Below the pieces are notes generated by a model. That model was not told the DNA's origin, ran no database searches, and saw only the letters and a program-made list of their open reading frames with translations. A stretch of DNA of 64,000 bases. Source: Aquabacterium sp. Its GTDB lineage: Bacteria; Pseudomonadota; Gammaproteobacteria; Burkholderiales; Burkholderiaceae_C. Within the stretch, counting starts at the first letter, position 1, and the number at the start of each line of letters is the position of its first letter. Below, piece after piece: positions 45,121 to 53,619 of the stretch. A program made the translations under genes and the position numbers. The stretch lies in the NCBI RefSeq assembly GCF_029946005.1, contig NZ_JAQSDR010000036.1, positions 1-64,000 on the forward strand. Direction: 5' to 3'.

Positions 45121-46488
45121 TCAAACGTGAAGCAACAGGTGCTCGCGCTCCCAGGGTGAAATCACCTTCATGAACTCGGTGTACTCCACTTCCTTGATCT
45201 CGGTGTAGACCGTGATGAAGGACTTGCCCAGCACATCGTGCAGGTCCGATTGCTCGCGCAACAGGCCCAGCGCTTCGCCCAGGCTGCGGGGCAATTGGAA
45301 GTCGCCCAGGTAGGCATCGCCCCGGCATTCCGCCGAAGGCTCGATCTTGTTCTTGATGCCCAGGTAACCGCAGGCCAGCGTGGCCGCGAGCGCGACATAG
45401 GGGTTGGCATCGGCCCCGATCACGCGGTTCTCGATGCGGCGAGCGGCGGGCGTGGCCAAGGGCGCGCGGAAGCCCACGGTGCGGTTGTCCACGCCCCATT
45501 GCGTGTTGATGGGCGCGGCCGTGGCGCGGGCCAGTCGGCGGTAGGAGTTGACGTAGGGCGCGAACAGGCCCATGGCCGCTGGCACGTAGCGCTGCAGGCC
45601 GCCGATGTACCAGTAGAACTCTTGCGAGGGCGTGCCGTCTTCGTTGCTGAAGATGTTGCGGCCGGTCTCCTTGCTGACCACGCTCTGGTGCACGTGCATG
45701 GAGCTGCCCGGCTCGTTGGCCATGGGCTTGGCCATGAAGGTGGCGTACATCTCGTGGCGCAGCGCGGCCTCGCGGATGGTGCGCTTGAAGAAGAACACCT
45801 CGTCGGCCAGGCCTAGCGGGTGGTCGTGGAAGAAGTTGATCTCCATCTGCCCGGCGCCGACTTCGTGGATCAGCGTGTCCACGTTCAGCTCCATCTTCTT
45901 GCAGTAGTCGTAGATGTCTTCGAACAGCGGATCGAACTCGTTGACGGCGTCGATGGAGTAAGCCTGGCGCGAGGTCTCGGCGCGGCCACTGCGGCCACGC
46001 GGCGGGCGCAAGGGCTGGTTCGGGTCGATGCTGCGCTCGATCAAATAGAACTCAAGCTCAGGCGCTACCACGGGCGACCAGCCTTCGTCGTCGAACAACT
46101 GGCACACGCGCTTGAGCACCGAGCGCGGCGCGTAGGGGATCAACACACCATCGCGGTCAAAGCAGTCGTGGATGACTTGCGCGGTGGGGTCGGTGGCCCA
46201 GGGCACGATGCGCACCGTGCTGGGGTCGGGCTGCAGGTGCATGTCCCGGTCGGTGGGGGTGATGACGTCGTAGTAGGGCCCCTCGGACGGGAACTCGCCG
46301 GTCACGCCAATGGCGACGATGGCCTCGGGCAGGCGCATGCCACGATCTTCGGTGAATTTTTCGCGCGGCAGGATCTTGCCGCGCGCCACGCCCGTGAGGT
46401 CGGGCACCAGGCATTCGATTTCAGTGACGTGGCGCTGATTGAGCCATTGCTCCAGCTCGCTGAAGCTGCTGGGTACTTTGGATTGCAT
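45121..46488 (-). CDS. puuA: Gamma-glutamylpolyamine synthetase (glutamine synthetase family)
   Basis: ATP-dependent ligase of 455 residues in the glutamine synthetase superfamily, expected to attach glutamate to putrescine at the first step of the Puu route. Landmarks: LEQWLNQRHVTEIECLVPDL at the N-terminus, EVGAGQMEINFFHDHPLG in the active site, PGSSMHVHQSVVSKETGRN and the ENRVIGADANPYVALAATLA C-terminal box. These fit the PuuA/SpuI group rather than GlnA. A short gap separates it from spuC (12 bases) and puuD (15 bases), and all lie on the minus strand. Confidence 0.88.
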   Translation of the reverse strand: MQSKVPSSFSELEQWLNQRHVTEIECLVPDLTGVARGKILPREKFTEDRGMRLPEAIVAIGVTGEFPSEGPYYDVITPTDRDMHLQPDPSTVRIVPWATDPTAQVIHDCFDRDGVLIPYAPRSVLKRVCQLFDDEGWSPVVAPELEFYLIERSIDPNQPLRPPRGRSGRAETSRQAYSIDAVNEFDPLFEDIYDYCKKMELNVDTLIHEVGAGQMEINFFHDHPLGLADEVFFFKRTIREAALRHEMYATFMAKPMANEPGSSMHVHQSVVSKETGRNIFSNEDGTPSQEFYWYIGGLQRYVPAAMGLFAPYVNSYRRLARATAAPINTQWGVDNRTVGFRAPLATPAARRIENRVIGADANPYVALAATLACGYLGIKNKIEPSAECRGDAYLGDFQLPRSLGEALGLLREQSDLHDVLGKSFITVYTEIKEVEYTEFMKVISPWEREHLLLHV

Positions 46489-46503
46489 CGTGTCCCTTCA
46501 TGG

Positions 46504-47310
46504 TCATGGTTTCTGCTTGCCAGCATGCCACGACCTGCAGGCTTGGCCGAAAGCTTCGAGGATTCGCATCGAGACCGGGTTGTGGGCGGCCTGCCATTCG
46601 GGGTGCCATTGCAGGCACAGGCTGAAGGCGCCGGGGTGCACCGGATCGGCCACGCTGACGGCCTCGACCACGCCATCGGGGGCGCGGGCTTCGACCTTGA
46701 GCAGGGGGGCCAGGCGGTTCACGCCTTGGCCATGCAGGCTGTTGACCTGAAACTCGCCTTGCTCGCTGAGGATGCTGGCGGGCAGGCCGTGCAGGGTCTG
46801 CGCCAGGAAGCCGCCGGGCACCAGTTGCGCGGTGTGGGCAAAACCATATTCCTCGTCCAGCGGCAGGGTCTCGTCGCTGCGGTGGTCATTCAAGCCCGGT
46901 TGTTCGTGCACGGCCTGGTGCAATGAGCCGCCCAGGGCCACGTTCACCTCTTGAAAGCCCCGGCAGATGCCCAACAGCGGCAAGCCCAGGGCCACGGCGC
47001 GGCGCACGATGGGCAGGGTCCAGGCATCGCGGTCGGGGTCGAGCGGCAGGGTCGGGTTGTGGACCTCTTCGCCGAAATGGCTGGGGTGCACGTTGGAGGG
47101 CGAGCCGGTCAGCAAGATGCCATCGGCGATGGCCAGCAAGGCGTCGAGTTCAGCCGGGGTGGCGCCGGGCACGACCAGGGGCACGCAACCGGCCAGGCGC
47201 ACGGCGTCGATGTATTTTTGGCCGACGGTGTAGCTGGTCAGGCCGCCCACGGGTTTTTGGCAGGCGGGGACCAGGACGATGGGGGCGGATGAGGTGAGGT
47301 CGGCGCGCAT
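46504..47310 (-). CDS. puuD: Gamma-glutamyl-GABA hydrolase (class I glutamine amidotransferase)
   Basis: Hydrolase of about 268 residues in the class I glutamine amidotransferase-like family. The catalytic Cys lies in LLGICRGFQEVNVALGGSLH and the His-Glu pair in LCLQWHPEWQAAHNP. The N-terminus PIVLVPACQKPVGGLTSYTV is typical. In the Puu pathway it releases GABA from gamma-glutamyl-GABA. I chose the ATG at 47310; a TTG at 47328 would add six residues and neither has a strong ribosome-binding site. It is the first gene of the minus-strand polyamine cluster. No puuB oxidase is found in the window. Confidence 0.88.
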   Translation of the reverse strand: MRADLTSSAPIVLVPACQKPVGGLTSYTVGQKYIDAVRLAGCVPLVVPGATPAELDALLAIADGILLTGSPSNVHPSHFGEEVHNPTLPLDPDRDAWTLPIVRRAVALGLPLLGICRGFQEVNVALGGSLHQAVHEQPGLNDHRSDETLPLDEEYGFAHTAQLVPGGFLAQTLHGLPASILSEQGEFQVNSLHGQGVNRLAPLLKVEARAPDGVVEAVSVADPVHPGAFSLCLQWHPEWQAAHNPVSMRILEAFGQACRSWHAGKQKP

Positions 47311-47438
47311 GAACCAAGGATAGTGCAAGCCGTGTGCCAGAAAGGAGCCTCTTGACGCGTTCTACAAGAGCATCCACAGTCTCATGAAAAAAAGCTCTGG
47401 CCACTCACCATCGGCCTCACCAACATCAGGGATCCAAC

Positions 47439-48326
47439 ATGAACCTCACACGGTTTTCCTTCCAGAAGGTGGGCTTTCACGCCCCAAAAGCACTCGCATC
47501 CGCAGTACTTCTGATGGCCACTGCCTGGCCCGGACTGGCCTGCGCAGCCTCATTCAGTCCTTTTGTCCATGTGGAGGTGGAGACCTTTCACATCAATGGG
47601 GACGGGGACGATGTGCCTGACGGGGCCCAGGCGTCTTCCAGCGTGGACTCACCGGTTTTCGCAGAGGTCACAAGCCCCGTGACTGGCGCCTACGGCAAAG
47701 CCCGCGCGCAATTTGGCTCGCTGGGTTTCGCATTCGAGAGCGGCAGTGGTGGCGTGTCCATGTGGTCAGACGGCTTCGTCATCAACGGTGGCAGTGGTCA
47801 GGGCCTGGGCAGCGTCAGCATCACCATCGATGGAACCGTGCAGGGGCAGGAAGCCGACATGAGCTATTCCCTGTTCGTCTCGGCCAAGCCTTTTGAGGTG
47901 CAAACCATCTTGAAGGCCATGGCCGAGCCCGGCGATCGAAGTGATCAGATCTTCAACCTGCCCGATGCCATGCTGATTCTCCATACCGAGGTGTTCGACG
48001 GCACAGGATCGCCCAACATCACCCTGAAGGGAGCCTTGCCATTTGAGTTTGGACAAACCATTTACCTTGCTAGCGTGTTCGGCGGGGATGTCTGTTACAG
48101 CACAGGTAGCGCCGACGAGGAATGCAAGGGCGGCAGCGAAGACTTCTTTCATTCGGCCATTTTCGGCATCAGTGTGCCTGACAACGCCACAGTGACCACG
48201 CTGTCGAACACCCGCTTTGCGGCCGCTGTGCCCGAACCAGGCATTTGGGCTCTGCTGTGCAGCGGCCTGCTGGCCACAGGCTTGGCACGGCGGCGCGGGC
48301 GCCCCACTCCGATGCTGCTGGCTTAA
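47439..48326 (+). CDS. PEP-CTERM sorting domain-containing protein
   Basis: Exported surface protein of 295 residues. The signal peptide is PKALASAVLLMATAWPGLAC followed by AASFS. The mature region shows repeated short beta-strands (VEVETFHINGDGDD, YGKARAQFGSLGFAFESG) and a paired-cysteine segment (GGDVCYSTGSADEECKGGSE) that may form a disulfide. The end is a PEP-CTERM tag: AAAVPEPGIWALLCSGLLAT and LARRRGR. No function recognised for the mature domain. Its stop overlaps a convergent VOC gene by a few bases. Confidence 0.8.
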   Translation: MNLTRFSFQKVGFHAPKALASAVLLMATAWPGLACAASFSPFVHVEVETFHINGDGDDVPDGAQASSSVDSPVFAEVTSPVTGAYGKARAQFGSLGFAFESGSGGVSMWSDGFVINGGSGQGLGSVSITIDGTVQGQEADMSYSLFVSAKPFEVQTILKAMAEPGDRSDQIFNLPDAMLILHTEVFDGTGSPNITLKGALPFEFGQTIYLASVFGGDVCYSTGSADEECKGGSEDFFHSAIFGISVPDNATVTTLSNTRFAAAVPEPGIWALLCSGLLATGLARRRGRPTPMLLA

Positions 48327-48796
48327 CAGGGCTGCTGCTGGGCCATCCCTGCCTGGATCTCTTCCGGCGTCAGGTCGCGGGTGTGGGTGGCCACCGACCA
48401 CTTGTGGCCAAACGGATCTTCCACCTGGCCATAGCGGTCGCCCCAGAACATGTCGGTCACTGGCATGGTGAGCTTGGCGCCCGCGGCCACGGCCTGCGCC
48501 ACCTGGGCATCGACATCCTCCACGTACAGGTGAAGAACCACAGGCGACCCCTTCAGGGCCTTGGGGCCGAACGTGCCCCATTGCGGGAACTCGTCCACCA
48601 GCATGACCATCGAGTCGCCGATGCGCACGAGCGCGTGCATCAGTTTCCCGTCCGGGCCGGGCAGGCGGGCCAGTTCGATGGCGTTGAAGGCCTTCTTGTA
48701 GAACTCGATGGCATCGGCGGCACCGGCGCACACCAGGTGCGGCGTCAGCGAGTGCATGCCATCAGGGATGGCTTTGACGGTGGATGTTGAAGTCAT
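48323..48796 (-). CDS. VOC family protein, PhnB-like
   Basis: A 157-residue glyoxalase/bleomycin-resistance-fold protein. The N-terminus LTPHLVCAGAADAIEFYKKA is the PhnB/YdfO-type opening, and MFWGDRYGQVEDPFGHKWSV is the characteristic second half motif. AGGAGAG lies upstream of the ATG at 48796; earlier in-frame codons lack family similarity. Its role is unknown; the group includes resistance-like and phosphonate-operon proteins. Its end overlaps the convergent PEP-CTERM gene. Confidence 0.85.
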   Translation of the reverse strand: MTSTSTVKAIPDGMHSLTPHLVCAGAADAIEFYKKAFNAIELARLPGPDGKLMHALVRIGDSMVMLVDEFPQWGTFGPKALKGSPVVLHLYVEDVDAQVAQAVAAGAKLTMPVTDMFWGDRYGQVEDPFGHKWSVATHTRDLTPEEIQAGMAQQQPC

Positions 48797-48883
48797 GGTC
48801 TCTCTCCTGCTTGCAAAGTGGTGGTGGGCACATTGACACAACGAACGACACAGCAGGGATTCGACAAGACCTGGACGCAAATT

Positions 48884-49783
48884 TCAAGTGTTCACGTGCA
48901 AAGCCGCATTGAGGCCGCCCCACCGCCCCGAATCGGTCGGCAACGCCTCCACCGCCCCGGTCTGGCTGTTGCGGCGGAACAGGAGCCCGTGCTGGCCAGA
49001 CAAGGCCCGCGCCGACACCACCTGGCCGTCGGGCAACTTCACCTTGGTCCCCGCCGTGACGTACAGCCCCGCTTCCACGATGCACTCATCGCCCAGGGAA
49101 ATGCCGATCCCCGCATTGGCGCCCAGCAAACTGCGTTCCCCCACGGCGTTCTTTTGCTTGCCGCCGCCCGACAACGTCCCCATGATGGAGGCACCCGCAC
49201 CGATGTCCGAGTGCTTGCCCACGACGACGCCCGGCGTGACCCGCCCCTCGACCATCGACTCGCCCAAGGTGCCCGCGTTAAAGTTGACAAAACCCTCGTG
49301 CATGACGGTCGTCCCCTCGGCCAGGTGCGCGCCCAGGCGCACGCGGTCGGCATCGGCGATGCGCACACCGCTGGGCACCACGTAGTCCGTCATGCGGGGA
49401 AAGCGGTCGATGGACGGCACTGTGAGGTGGTGAAACTCGGCGGCCAGCAGGTCGCGCAGCGCCTCGACCTGGGCGGGGAACACCGGCCCGGCGGACGTCC
49501 AGGCGACGATGGGCAGCCAGCCAAACAAGCCCTCCAGGTTGAGGCTGTTGGGCAGCACCGCCCGCTCCGACAGCAGGTGCAGCCGCAGGTAGGCGTCCTC
49601 GGTGGAGGCGGGCGGCAGGTCGAGCGATTCAATGACGACCTCCACGAACTCACCCCGGATCAAGCCAACTTTCTCGGCCAGGCAGCTTCGGTTCTTCTTC
49701 GCGTTCGAGGCCACGAACCAGGTGTCGATGGTTTGGCCGGAGGCCTGGTCACGGTATCGGTGGCCGATGCGTTGCACGGTCAT
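48884..49783 (-). CDS. dapD: Tetrahydrodipicolinate N-succinyltransferase, long DapD type
   Basis: Transfers succinyl from succinyl-CoA to tetrahydrodipicolinate in the lysine/meso-diaminopimelate pathway. The 299-residue protein has an N-terminal domain followed by a left-handed beta-helix of hexapeptide repeats: LGAHLAEGTTVMHEGFVNFN, GTLGESMVEGRVTPGVVVGK, GAGASIMGTLSGGGKQ and GISLGDECIVEAGLYVTAG. This pattern is the Pseudomonas/Mycobacterium long DapD rather than the shorter E. coli form. GGGAGTG lies upstream of the ATG at 49783. It is divergent from an AraC-family gene. Confidence 0.88.
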   Translation of the reverse strand: MTVQRIGHRYRDQASGQTIDTWFVASNAKKNRSCLAEKVGLIRGEFVEVVIESLDLPPASTEDAYLRLHLLSERAVLPNSLNLEGLFGWLPIVAWTSAGPVFPAQVEALRDLLAAEFHHLTVPSIDRFPRMTDYVVPSGVRIADADRVRLGAHLAEGTTVMHEGFVNFNAGTLGESMVEGRVTPGVVVGKHSDIGAGASIMGTLSGGGKQKNAVGERSLLGANAGIGISLGDECIVEAGLYVTAGTKVKLPDGQVVSARALSGQHGLLFRRNSQTGAVEALPTDSGRWGGLNAALHVNT

Positions 49784-49899
49784 GCTCACTCCCAGTTGGA
49801 TTTCAAGTTCATGGCAGATTGCCCGCTTTGTCGCAAACGGCCCCCTCAGTGTCGCCCAGGGGACTGTTCGCGACAACGCGCCCTGCCTAAAGTGCAAGC

Positions 49900-50961
49900 A
49901 TGCTCGACACCTCCCGCCACGGCAACCCCGTCAGCGACATGCCCTTCATCGCCGCCAATGCATGGATCAAGGCGGCCACGCACTGTCGCTTCAACATCGA
50001 CCCGCTGTTCAGCGAGGCTGGGGTGGTGCTGGGCGCGGCCAATCACGCGTCGATGGTGCGCCGACAAGGCCTGCCCCGCCTGATGCAGCAATGCGTGGCC
50101 CATGCCGCACCGAATTACCACTTTCCGCTGGTGCTGGGCGAACTTTTCGCCTTTGACCACCTGCCCGCGCTGGAAACCTTCCTGGCCACCAGCCCCACCT
50201 TGCGTCAGGCCCTGCCCGCCCTTCAATGGGCTGGCATGACGATGCCCAACATTGCCTTGCGTGTGGAAGAAACTGGCCCGCAATCCGTCCTGTTGCTCGA
50301 CATCGACCTGTACGATGGCGACCCCGTCGTGCGCGGCTACTTCGTCGAATCGGTGCTGGCCGCCATCAGCAAGATTGTGCGGCTGGCCCTGGGCCACACC
50401 GACCTGATCCACCACATCGACATGCGGCACCAGCCCAATGCCCTGTTCATCGCGCAGGCCTCCACCTTGCCCGCCGCGGTCAGGCCATTGCAAGCGCGCG
50501 ATGCCGCCGTTTTTGCCACCCGCCTGCTCGACATGCCCCTGCCCGGGGCAGCCCCAGGACTGCATCAGCGCGCTCAGACTTTGCTGAATCAGCAACTGCC
50601 CGCCACCCCCAGCGGCCTGGTCAGCCAGATCGAAGTCCATTTCAAGCAGGCACCCGCTTTGCTGAGCCAGGGCATTGAGCGCATGGCCGAGCGCCTGGAC
50701 CTGCACCCCCGCACCCTGCAACGCCGCCTGCGCGACGAAGGCCGTGCCTACACCGACATCCAGGCGGGCTGCCGCTTGGACATGGCCAAAGCCGCGCTGC
50801 AGGGGCACCATTGCCACATCGAATCGCTCAGCACCGAGCTGGGCTTTGCCGACCGACACAGCTTCACCCGCGCCTTCAGGCGCTGGACAGGCTTGTCACC
50901 CAGCGCCTTCCGCCAATCCCAAGGCCAAGGCGCCTTGCCAGAACCAGGAGATACCCCATGA
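49900..50961 (+). CDS. AraC-family transcriptional regulator
   Basis: A 353-residue regulator. The C-terminal AraC/XylS double HTH is recognisable: ERMAERLDLHPRTLQRRLRD for the first helix set and ESLSTELGFADRHSFTRAFR with RWTGLSPSAF for the second. The N-terminal 240 residues are an ArgR/OruR-like ligand domain without recognisable family detail. It overlaps the diiron-type hydrolase gene as ATGA (50958-50961), so the two are translationally coupled and the regulator probably acts on this small operon. The inducer is unknown. Confidence 0.9.
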   Translation: MLDTSRHGNPVSDMPFIAANAWIKAATHCRFNIDPLFSEAGVVLGAANHASMVRRQGLPRLMQQCVAHAAPNYHFPLVLGELFAFDHLPALETFLATSPTLRQALPALQWAGMTMPNIALRVEETGPQSVLLLDIDLYDGDPVVRGYFVESVLAAISKIVRLALGHTDLIHHIDMRHQPNALFIAQASTLPAAVRPLQARDAAVFATRLLDMPLPGAAPGLHQRAQTLLNQQLPATPSGLVSQIEVHFKQAPALLSQGIERMAERLDLHPRTLQRRLRDEGRAYTDIQAGCRLDMAKAALQGHHCHIESLSTELGFADRHSFTRAFRRWTGLSPSAFRQSQGQGALPEPGDTP

Positions 50962-51833
50962 GCGCACAACAACACGCCACCATCGTTCCCCGCGAACAAC
51001 TTGATTTCGGCCTGGACGGCGACATCCCCAAATACTGGATGGACAACGACCCGTTCAAGACGCGCTTCTTCGACGCCATGTCCACGCTCTTCCCGCAGGG
51101 CGAGAAGTTCTTCATCACCAGCGTGCGCGAGTACCGCGACCAGATCACCGACCCCAAGCTGCTGCAGGAGGTGAAAGACTTCACGCGGCAGGAGGCGCAG
51201 CACAGCCTGGTGCACCGCCACTACAACGACCGCCTGAAGAAGCAGGGCATCGAGATCGACGCCATCGAGGCCGAATTGCAGCAGCGCTTTTTCGTGGACG
51301 CGCCCAAGGTGACCACCGCGCGGCAGCGTGTGGGCATCACCGCCGCGCTGGAACACCTGACGGCCATGATGTGCACCACGTTCTTCGAGCGCCGCGAACT
51401 GCTGGACACCAGCGACCCCCGCGTGCGCGCCATGTACGCCTGGCACGCGATCGAAGAGGTCGAGCACAAGGCGGTGGCTTTTGATGTGCTCACCAAGGTG
51501 GCCAAGGCGGGCTACTGGAGCCGCGTGATGCCCATGATCACGGTGACTTTCGGCTTCCCGCTGACGGTGGCCGGGATCATGAACCACATGTTCAAGGTCG
51601 ATGGCTTCAGCCTGTGGGAACGCACCAAGTTGTGGGCGCGCGGCCTGTGGTGGTTCTACAAGCCAGGTGGCCTGTTCATCCCCACGCTGGGCTACTACCT
51701 GGCTTATTACAAGCCCGGCTTCCATCCCTGGAAACTGCAGGAGATGCCCAGCTATGGCACCTGGTTGGAGACCTTCCAGCGCACGGGCGATGCGATCGCG
51801 GCGGGCAATGCGCTGCACGCGGCGGGGCAGTGA
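50958..51833 (+). CDS. Predicted metal-dependent hydrolase (diiron-type, PF10118-like)
   Basis: A 291-residue protein of the UPF0074-like/metal-dependent hydrolase group seen beside fatty-acid-related genes. Helix-like segments supply likely metal ligands: DFTRQEAQHSLVHRHY, ALEHLTAMMC, and AWHAIEEVEHKAVAFDVL, with paired Glu and His in an EExxH arrangement reminiscent of ferritin-like diiron sites. No signal peptide; a hydrophobic stretch near ITVTFGFPLTVAGIM may associate with membrane. It is coupled to the AraC regulator and lies 87 bases before a ketosynthase-III homologue. The reaction is unknown; oxygenation or desaturation of an acyl chain is speculative. Confidence 0.75.
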   Translation: MSAQQHATIVPREQLDFGLDGDIPKYWMDNDPFKTRFFDAMSTLFPQGEKFFITSVREYRDQITDPKLLQEVKDFTRQEAQHSLVHRHYNDRLKKQGIEIDAIEAELQQRFFVDAPKVTTARQRVGITAALEHLTAMMCTTFFERRELLDTSDPRVRAMYAWHAIEEVEHKAVAFDVLTKVAKAGYWSRVMPMITVTFGFPLTVAGIMNHMFKVDGFSLWERTKLWARGLWWFYKPGGLFIPTLGYYLAYYKPGFHPWKLQEMPSYGTWLETFQRTGDAIAAGNALHAAGQ

Positions 51834-51920
51834 ATAGCCCGTCGATCCGGGGCCTATTTCCCAATCCGCCCCAGGGCTTCTGATGGAACATGAGGGCCTC
51901 GCTGACGCAGGGAGGTGAAC

Positions 51921-52919
51921 GTGGATGCATCCGTCAAATCGGGCCGACAAGTGGCCATCCTCGGCCAGGGCCACCAGGTACCTGAGCACATCCGGGGCAA
52001 TGACGACCCCATCTTCGACTGGCTCAAGGCCCATCAGCCTTCTGGCTCAGACCTCTTCAACGGCCTGAAATACCGGCGCGTGCTGGCCCATGCCAACGAC
52101 GTGGTCGGCATCATGGTTGACTCTTGCAAAACGGCGCTGGCGCAAGCGAATGCGCCGCTTGATGAAGTTGACCTGCTGCTCGGCTCGGCCACCGTCAGCG
52201 AGTACTACGCGCCCAATGCCTTGGCCGCCGTGCACCGCGATCTGGGTTTGTCACGCCAATGCCGCATCTTGTCGCTCAACACCGACGAGAGCAATTTCAT
52301 CGACGGCATGAAGCTGGCGCACGACCTGGTGAGCTGCGGCACCGCGCGCCATGCGCTGGTGGCCTGCGGCAACAACTGGACGCACCACATGGACTACCAC
52401 GAGCCCGTCTCGCTGGCGGCCTCCGATGGTGCGGGCGCGGCGGTGGTCGGCTGGACCGACGACCCCACGCGCTTTCGTTTGATCGATTGGGACAACGACA
52501 CGCAGACGCAGTATTTCAGCGCCCTGCGCATGGCGCAACGCCCGGTGCGCCATCACCATGAACTGTTCACCAAGCCCTTGATGAAGCTGGACGACCAGAC
52601 CGGCGAGAACGCGGTCAAGACCTTTGGCTTCAAGGTGCCGGGCGTGATCGTGAACCGCCTGCTGGCCAAGCACGGCTTGAGTGGCCAGGACATCACGCTG
52701 GTGGCCCACCAGACGTCCAAGGCCGTGTTTGACGCGTGGAACGCGGCCATTCAGCCAGCGCATTACCTCAACACGATTGAAGAGCTGGGCGACATGGTGG
52801 CCTCGTCGGTCCCGGTCAACTTTGCCCGGTGCTACGACGAGATCACCACCAAGCACGTGGTGATGCTGGGCATTGGCATGGAGATGCATGCCGTGGCCCT
52901 GCTTTACCAACGGTCTTAG
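51921..52919 (+). CDS. Ketosynthase-III-like protein lacking the catalytic cysteine
   Basis: A 332-residue thiolase-fold protein of the beta-ketoacyl-ACP synthase III family. In FabH the active-site Cys lies in a short A-A-C-A-G-F run; here the aligned stretch reads SLNTDESNFIDGM, placing Glu123 where Cys should be. The His is kept (LVAHQTSK), but the expected GNTS Asn region reads ASSVPVNFAR. The usual acyl-transfer chemistry is therefore unlikely; a decarboxylase, hydrolase, or binding role is possible. A GTG start at 51921 has AGGGAGG 5 bases upstream; a GTG at 51915 overlaps that site. It sits after the AraC/diiron pair and overlaps ompW tail to tail. Confidence 0.75.
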   Translation: MDASVKSGRQVAILGQGHQVPEHIRGNDDPIFDWLKAHQPSGSDLFNGLKYRRVLAHANDVVGIMVDSCKTALAQANAPLDEVDLLLGSATVSEYYAPNALAAVHRDLGLSRQCRILSLNTDESNFIDGMKLAHDLVSCGTARHALVACGNNWTHHMDYHEPVSLAASDGAGAAVVGWTDDPTRFRLIDWDNDTQTQYFSALRMAQRPVRHHHELFTKPLMKLDDQTGENAVKTFGFKVPGVIVNRLLAKHGLSGQDITLVAHQTSKAVFDAWNAAIQPAHYLNTIEELGDMVASSVPVNFARCYDEITTKHVVMLGIGMEMHAVALLYQRS

Positions 52920-53539
52920 AACCGCATGCCCACGCCCACGCCGATCAACCAGGGGTCCACCTTGAACTCGCCAACCTTGGCCCCGGCCGACTTGATGTCG
53001 GTGCGGATCTGCACCTTCTTCACGTCCAGGTTCAGGTACCAGTTCTTGCGGAACTCAAAATCAACACCAGCTTGCAAGGCCAGTCCAAAGCTGTTCTTGC
53101 TCACGCTGGGTTGCAAGGCGGCCTGCACGGCGGGGCTGAAGTGCACGCTGGAAAAGCGGGTGTAGTTCACCCCAATGCCCAGGTAGGGCTTGAACTCGCG
53201 CATCTTCTCGAAGTGGTACTGCAGCGTGAGCGTGGGGGGCAGGTGCTTGAGCGAGCCAATTTCTGTGCCGCCCGCGGAGATGGTGTGCTTTTGCGGATAG
53301 GTCAGCACCAGTTCCGCCGCGATGTTCGGCGTGAAGAAGTAGGAGATGTCGACTTCGGGGATGACCTTGTTGTTGATCGCCAGGTTCAGGCCCGTGGAAT
53401 CCTCGTTGTCGCTTTCCAGGTTGACGGCGCGCACGCGCACCAGCCAGGGCGATTCCTCGGCCTGCGCGGCGAAGGGGATGGCGACACCGCCAGCCAATGC
53501 CAGCAGCACGGCGACCCATTGGGCGTTCTTTGTTCTCAT
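52916..53539 (-). CDS. ompW: Outer-membrane protein OmpW
   Basis: Small eight-stranded outer-membrane barrel of 207 residues. Signal peptide WVAVLLALAGGVAIPFAAQA. Landmarks of the OmpW family are VPE-like NNKVIPEVDISYFFTPNIAA, LPPTLTLQYHF, FKPYLGIGVNYTRF and the end WLIGVGVGMRF with terminal Phe. OmpW forms a narrow hydrophobic channel, implicated in small hydrophobic molecule passage and stress. It overlaps the ketosynthase-like gene by 4 bases at the 3' ends. Confidence 0.93.
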   Translation of the reverse strand: MRTKNAQWVAVLLALAGGVAIPFAAQAEESPWLVRVRAVNLESDNEDSTGLNLAINNKVIPEVDISYFFTPNIAAELVLTYPQKHTISAGGTEIGSLKHLPPTLTLQYHFEKMREFKPYLGIGVNYTRFSSVHFSPAVQAALQPSVSKNSFGLALQAGVDFEFRKNWYLNLDVKKVQIRTDIKSAGAKVGEFKVDPWLIGVGVGMRF

Positions 53540-53619
53540 GGTCTCTTTCCTGCAATGACGAGGGCAAATTCCTCAAGCAGAATTTCACTGCAGTCTGCGA
53601 AAGCCCATGTTGCGATGCG

